From NCBI GenBank assembly GCA_033557465.1, contig CM066031.1, positions 1,670,966,800 to 1,671,030,799 of the forward strand: DNA of 64,000 nt, read 5' to 3'. The DNA is from Ichthyophis bannanicus. Its lineage: Eukaryota; Chordata; Amphibia; Gymnophiona; Ichthyophiidae. A model generated the notes under the pieces. That model did no database searches. It was not told where the DNA came from and saw nothing but the letters and a program-made list of their open reading frames with translations. Below, one piece after another: positions 60,188-64,000 of this stretch. A program made the position numbers and the translations under genes. Positions within the stretch are counted from its first letter, which is position 1. Each line of letters starts with the position of its first letter.

Positions 60188-61956
60188 CTGTATTTCCCAA
60201 ATTATAAGTCACATTTTTTTACATCTGAAACCTATGGTGTGACATACGATGGAGCAACTTATCTAATAAATTTACATGGTGGACCATACCTCTCGAAACA
60301 GATATAAATACTCGTAACTGCGCAATAAGCAGTCTTTCACCCTGAGCCCTCCGCTCTACACCCAACGCTTGCAAGCAGACCTTCCTATCAGCAGACTGGT
60401 ATGTACTTGGACTATACTTGCAAATAGCATACAAAATAGCATATCGGATGAATTTCAGTTACTACACAAATGTTATTTTTAACCCCAAGTAAATGGTGAC
60501 ACCGAAAGTGCGGATCTCATACATCATGGAATTCAAATTGAAAGCTTTTCATTACATAGAAGAGCATGGTAACAGAGCCACTGAGTGAACTTTTGCGATA
60601 AATGAGAAATAAATTAGAGACTGGAGGAAGACACAGGGAAAACTAACCTTGATGAAATGCAGCAAGAAGGCAAATCGCAGCCGCAAAGCATGGTGGCCTG
60701 AATTAAAAGCACATCTGCTTCAGTTTGTCATAGAGTGGAGGACCCAAGGCCATGGACTGTCTATTGTGTGGGTGCAATTCAAAACAGTTCATATCGCCAG
60801 GGAAATGAATATCGAGGGATTCAAGGCTGGTCATTGTGGTGCTACCGATTTATGATAAGAAACAAATTAAGCATTAGACAAAGAACAACCATGGGTCAGC
60901 AGCTTCCCACTGATTTTTTGGATAAAGAATAGAATTTCATGGAATTCATGAACAAAGAAATCAACACATACACAGTGACACCGGACTTCATAATCAACAT
61001 GGATGAGGTTCCCTTAACCTTCGACATCCCATTAGGGAGAACGGTCAATCAAAAGGGGGTTAGAACAATAAATATTAGAACCACTGGACACGAAAAGACA
61101 CACTTTACAGTGGGGCTGGCCTGCTGTGCAAGTGGAAAGAAGCTGCCACCAATGATTTTATTCAAAAGGAAGACAGTGCCATGTGAAACTCTACCAACCA
61201 ATGTTGTTGATGTGAATGAGAAAGGATGGATGGATGAGAGCATGATGCTGAAATGGCAGCAGCACTGCTTTAGTAAGCAGCCAGATGGATTTTCAAGAGA
61301 CAAAAAGCATTACTTGTCATGGATAGCATGAGAACCCATTGCATTAAAGAAGAAAATAAAATCTCTGAACACTATCCTGGTTATTATACCTGGTGGTATG
61401 ACAAAAATGCTTCAACTGCTTGACATTTCTGTCAACAGAAGATTCAAAAGCTGTGTTTAGTCACCTATGAGAAACCTTGATGTGCCACAGAAAACACAGT
61501 TTCTCGGCTACCGGCTGTATGTGCCTTGCCACTTTTGCAGAAGTTACCGGGTGGGTTGCGATAGCATGGTGGGGTGTGTGAGCGATAAAATAATCAAATC
61601 AGGTTTTGTGAAGGCTGAGATCCTAAAGAGCCTCAATAACCATGAAGATGAAGACTAAGAAGACAACAATAACGAACATGAATTGGCACCTGAAATTGCA
61701 GAACTATTTCACAGTGACGCCAAAGATGAGGACTTCAACGGCTTTCCTGAGAGTAATACAGAACAAATCTGATGTGGAATGAGTGTTATTTTAAAGTGAA
61801 AGTGAAACAGAATAAATCGGGTTTTAAGAAACAGCAATGTTTTCTCGTGCTTTATTTTTTGTACTGGCGACTTATACTAGTATTTTACATGTAAAAATGC
61901 CAAATTGTGCTACTGTAATTTATACACAGGGGTGACTTATAATCTGGGAAATACTG
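60188..61956 (+). mobile_element. pogo-like Tc1/mariner-superfamily transposon
   Basis: Terminal inverted repeats CTGTATTTCCCAAATTATAA at left and, as complement, CAGTATTTCCCAGATTATAA at right; TA duplicated at 60186-60187 and 61957-61958. The host LINE joins cleanly across it (GGCATA to TAGTTG). 1,769 bp. Confidence 0.87.
60530..61660 (+). pseudogene. pogo-like transposase
   Basis: The CENP-B-type DNA-binding part is decayed (FHYIEEHGNRATE, KKANRSRKAWWPELKAHLLQ, GLSIVWVQFKTVHIAREM, FMIRNKLSIRQRTTM). The catalytic domain has INMDEVPLTFD (first Asp) in frame 60939-61331, VMDSMRTH (second Asp) in the next frame near 61316, and MLQLLDISVNRRFK (third Asp) near 61410. Several stops and frameshifts; inactive. 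Confidence 0.8.
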
Positions 61957-61958
61957 TA

Positions 61959-63040
61959 GTTGTTTAGGATGGGAGGCAGAGGTAGTGATAAGAGATGGGT
62001 AGTAGTATTTCTTTGCTAGAGGTATCATGTGATGGTAATCGTGGTGAGATTGGTGAAAGAGATGTAGGGCCTCAAGGGTCAGATGCTTTCTCCAGAGGTG
62101 CTCAGCATGAAGCAAATGGGTACGCAGAAGTCGGAGATTGGGGTGGTACCAGGGGTGATGATGCGGGAAGGGGCAACGCGATCAAGAGCAGAGGTCAGAA
62201 GAGAGTACCATAGGTATAGGCCTGATCATCGATGGGAAGAGAGAATAAATCCTTTGGGAAGATCGTATCTGCTGGCAGGAAGGCGGCAAGGATATCGGGA
62301 GTGACCTGACGGGATTGTTTGTGTGGGTGAGCATGTATATTGGCTGTCAGAGCTGGTGAAGTAGTGGGAAGAGAACAGGAGAAGGAAATGCACTGATGGT
62401 CAGTCCATGGGAGCGGAAGTGCCAAAATCTGAGTGAGAAGGTGAAAAATGCTGAATGAGGAAATGATCAGGTCGAGAATATGTCCGGCAGTATGTGTTTG
62501 ACAGAGAACGTGCTGGGTAGGTGAAAGAACGAGAGAAGTGAGTTAGGAAAAGCTTATCACAGGGCTTGAGTGGGAGGTCAACATGAATGTTAAAGTCACC
62601 TAGGATAATTAGGTTGGTATAATAGAGGGAAACCTCTGAGATGGTAAGGAGGAGAGAATCCCAAAGCGAGGGGGACAGTGTGGGAGTGGGAGTATATGAG
62701 GAGAGGACAAATGGAGTAACAAAGACTCAGGGTAGTGAAGAAAGTGAGAGGTGATTTCATTAAGATTAAGTGAGGAGTTCAGCATACAGCAACTCCACTT
62801 CCCTTGTGAGTTGCTTGGGGAGTGGAGAAGGCAGAGAAGCCTACTGGGAGGCATCAGGTGAGAATGGGTTCATGACCTGGTTTAAGCCAGATTTCAGTTG
62901 GGAAAAGGAGATCAAGTATATGTTGTAGAATGAGGTCGTGAAGCTGGGCCATTTTGGCTCAGAGAGAACTGCAGTTGACAAGTCTACAGTGAAGCTGGGC
63001 GGAATGAAGGCATATACCTGTATACAAAACACAAGTAACT
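61959..63040 (-). pseudogene. LINE endonuclease region, minus strand
   Basis: Minus strand: CRLVNCSSL and LLFPTEIWLKPGHEP near 62900-62990 (start of endonuclease, E motif), IILGDFNIHV near 62590-62620 (DFN motif) and degraded sequence between EN and RT (VTPDILAAFLPADTIFP). Many frame changes. Confidence 0.7.
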
Positions 63041-63060
63041 AGTGCAGATCCTGTCCACTC

Positions 63061-63479
63061 AAAATAAAACAATAAGAAATCCAACTTTTTTAAAACTTCC
63101 TTTCTCACGGGCAAAAGAGACAGAACTGCTTTTAAAATCATTTAAAAAAACACGTCGTGCAAGACCATCAAACGCCACAAAAATGGCAGTATTTGCCACT
63201 TCAGTCTCGTAGTGAATGATTAACTTATGTCGTTTCTTGAACTGGAAATTTTAAAGAGATAGTCCCTCCTCTCATGAATGGCAGCATACTAATTACTATG
63301 GCCATTCAAGAAAAGAGCACAGCATTTTTTTAGGAAAGCTTGAAATGTGATGAAAAGATATGTATAATAAATAACTTAATATCGTTCTCCTTATGTATGA
63401 TTGACATTGATTGTGAACATATAATGTTAAACATATTAATACAGATGCATGTTTCCATGTATTATAAGATAAAACAGTA
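63061..63479. other. Unassigned sequence
   Basis: No gene seen; AT-rich with short A runs. It may include the 5' end of the minus-strand LINE. Confidence 0.45.
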
Positions 63480-63895
63480 AGAAGAGGAAAAAGGGGAAGG
63501 TGAGATAGAGGGGAGAAAGAAAGGAGGGGAAGGTGGAGGGAGGTAAAAAAAAGAGGAGGAAGGATATAAGGGAAGGGGAAAAGGAGGAAAAAGGAAAGAG
63601 TAAAAAGAGAAAAAGAAGAAGGAAATGGATGAAGGAGAAGGAAAAAAGGGAGGAGATGGAGGGGAACGGAAGGACCAGGGCAGGTAGAAAAAGAGGATAA
63701 GAGAAGGGGGAAGAGGAGAGGAAAAGGGGCAAGGGGAGAAAGAAATGTTACCAGAAGAGAAGGAGAAAGAATGGGAGAATGTTACCAAGAGAAGGAGAAA
63801 GAAGGTGGGAAGAGAAGGCAAAGAGACAGGGAAGGGGAAAGAGGGTGGAAAGGAAAAAAAATACTAAAGAGGAAGAAAAGGAAAATACTTAAAGA
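63480..63895 (+). repeat. Polypurine (GA-rich) low-complexity tract
   Basis: About 415 bases almost only A and G on the plus strand with rare T or C (GAGGAAAAAGGGGAAGG-like). It is the source of long Ser/Phe/Pro-rich antisense frames that are not genes. Confidence 0.92.
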
Positions 63896-64000
63896 CAAAT
63901 TCTAAAATCCATTTCTTGATTCAATCCATAAGGATGTGTTGTATTGCGTTTATAATTAAACTTATGTTCTTTCAATTGGTGTTTATCCAAATCAGCTCCC
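63896..64000. other. Unassigned right edge
   Basis: AT-rich; nothing recognised. Confidence 0.5.

Larger units (their letters stand above)
55201..63060 (-). mobile_element. Old L2/CR1-type LINE on the minus strand, broken by two DNA transposons
   Basis: 3' end at 55201-55260 (on the minus strand TTGTAAACCGCTCTGATG…GGCGATATAGCAAG), C-terminal coding at 55270-55694, RT at 58745-59866, linker at 59867-60187, more coding and endonuclease from 61959 to about 63040. A hAT (55695 to about 58740) and a pogo-like element (60188-61956) are inserted. Frames are heavily broken. Confidence 0.75.

Noticed and set aside
63436..63821. Minus-strand Ser/Phe/Pro/Leu-rich frames of about 100-120 residues
   Set aside because: Low-complexity translation of the polypurine tract.

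Overview
The window is entirely eukaryotic and is built almost wholly of transposable elements. No bacterial gene, operon, tRNA/rRNA gene or CRISPR array is present. Several copies of tyrosine-recombinase DIRS retrotransposons dominate, alongside L1- and L2/CR1-type LINEs, SCAN-gag Gypsy elements, tRNA-SINEs, a hAT and a pogo-like transposon. This suggests a large vertebrate genome, most likely an amphibian (a caecilian would fit). The organism is an inference from repeat content only. The single trace of a possible host gene is a 120-bp exon-like block at 27513-27632.

Layout. 1-268: 5' end of an L1 on the minus strand, running off the left edge. 530-6290: DIRS-A, complete but with a frameshifted coding region. 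6420-10528: an L2/CR1-type LINE with a 7 x 48-bp tandem array near its 5' end and a 9-bp target-site duplication (TSD). 10612-18068: Gypsy-A (gag, protease, dUTPase, RT-RNase H; no integrase) with 1.58-kb LTRs. 18190-21539: decayed DIRS-B. 21540-26796: Gypsy-B (gag, protease, integrase remnants; no RT). 27513-27632: putative host exon. 28002-33270: DIRS-E, an old member of a different DIRS family, containing a reverse-strand solo LTR (30353-31868). 34817-35329 and 48351-48921: two halves of a Cys-containing protein gene split by DIRS-C (35330-48350). DIRS-C itself carries an almost intact L1 (39542-45455, minus) and a solo LTR (45599-47067). 49074-55035: DIRS-D, 5' truncated, with a reverse solo LTR (51533-53211) and a tRNA-SINE (53451-53742). 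55201-63060: a minus-strand L2/CR1-type LINE broken by a hAT element (55695-about 58740) and a pogo-like element (60188-61956). 63480-63895: a long purine-only-biased tract.

The most interesting signal is in the Gypsy LTRs. Five of the six LTRs with a readable start (three sequence families, both strands) carry a reading frame of about 290-390 codons that begins at base 1 of the LTR (TGT codon) in the same phase. In both internal-bearing elements the pol frame runs through the polypurine tract into this LTR frame without a stop. The encoded proteins are basic and charged in the middle and end in an acidic segment with a MDCS-like motif. The LTR therefore appears to encode a C-terminal extension of Pol, or a separate accessory protein. 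Both elements also share a predicted leader intron of exactly 131 bp just upstream of gag.

The nested insertions leave readable TSDs, so an order of events can be given: a Cys-rich gene was hit by DIRS-C, which was then hit by the L1 and by a Gypsy LTR; an older dispersed repeat was hit by the LINE and by Gypsy-A.
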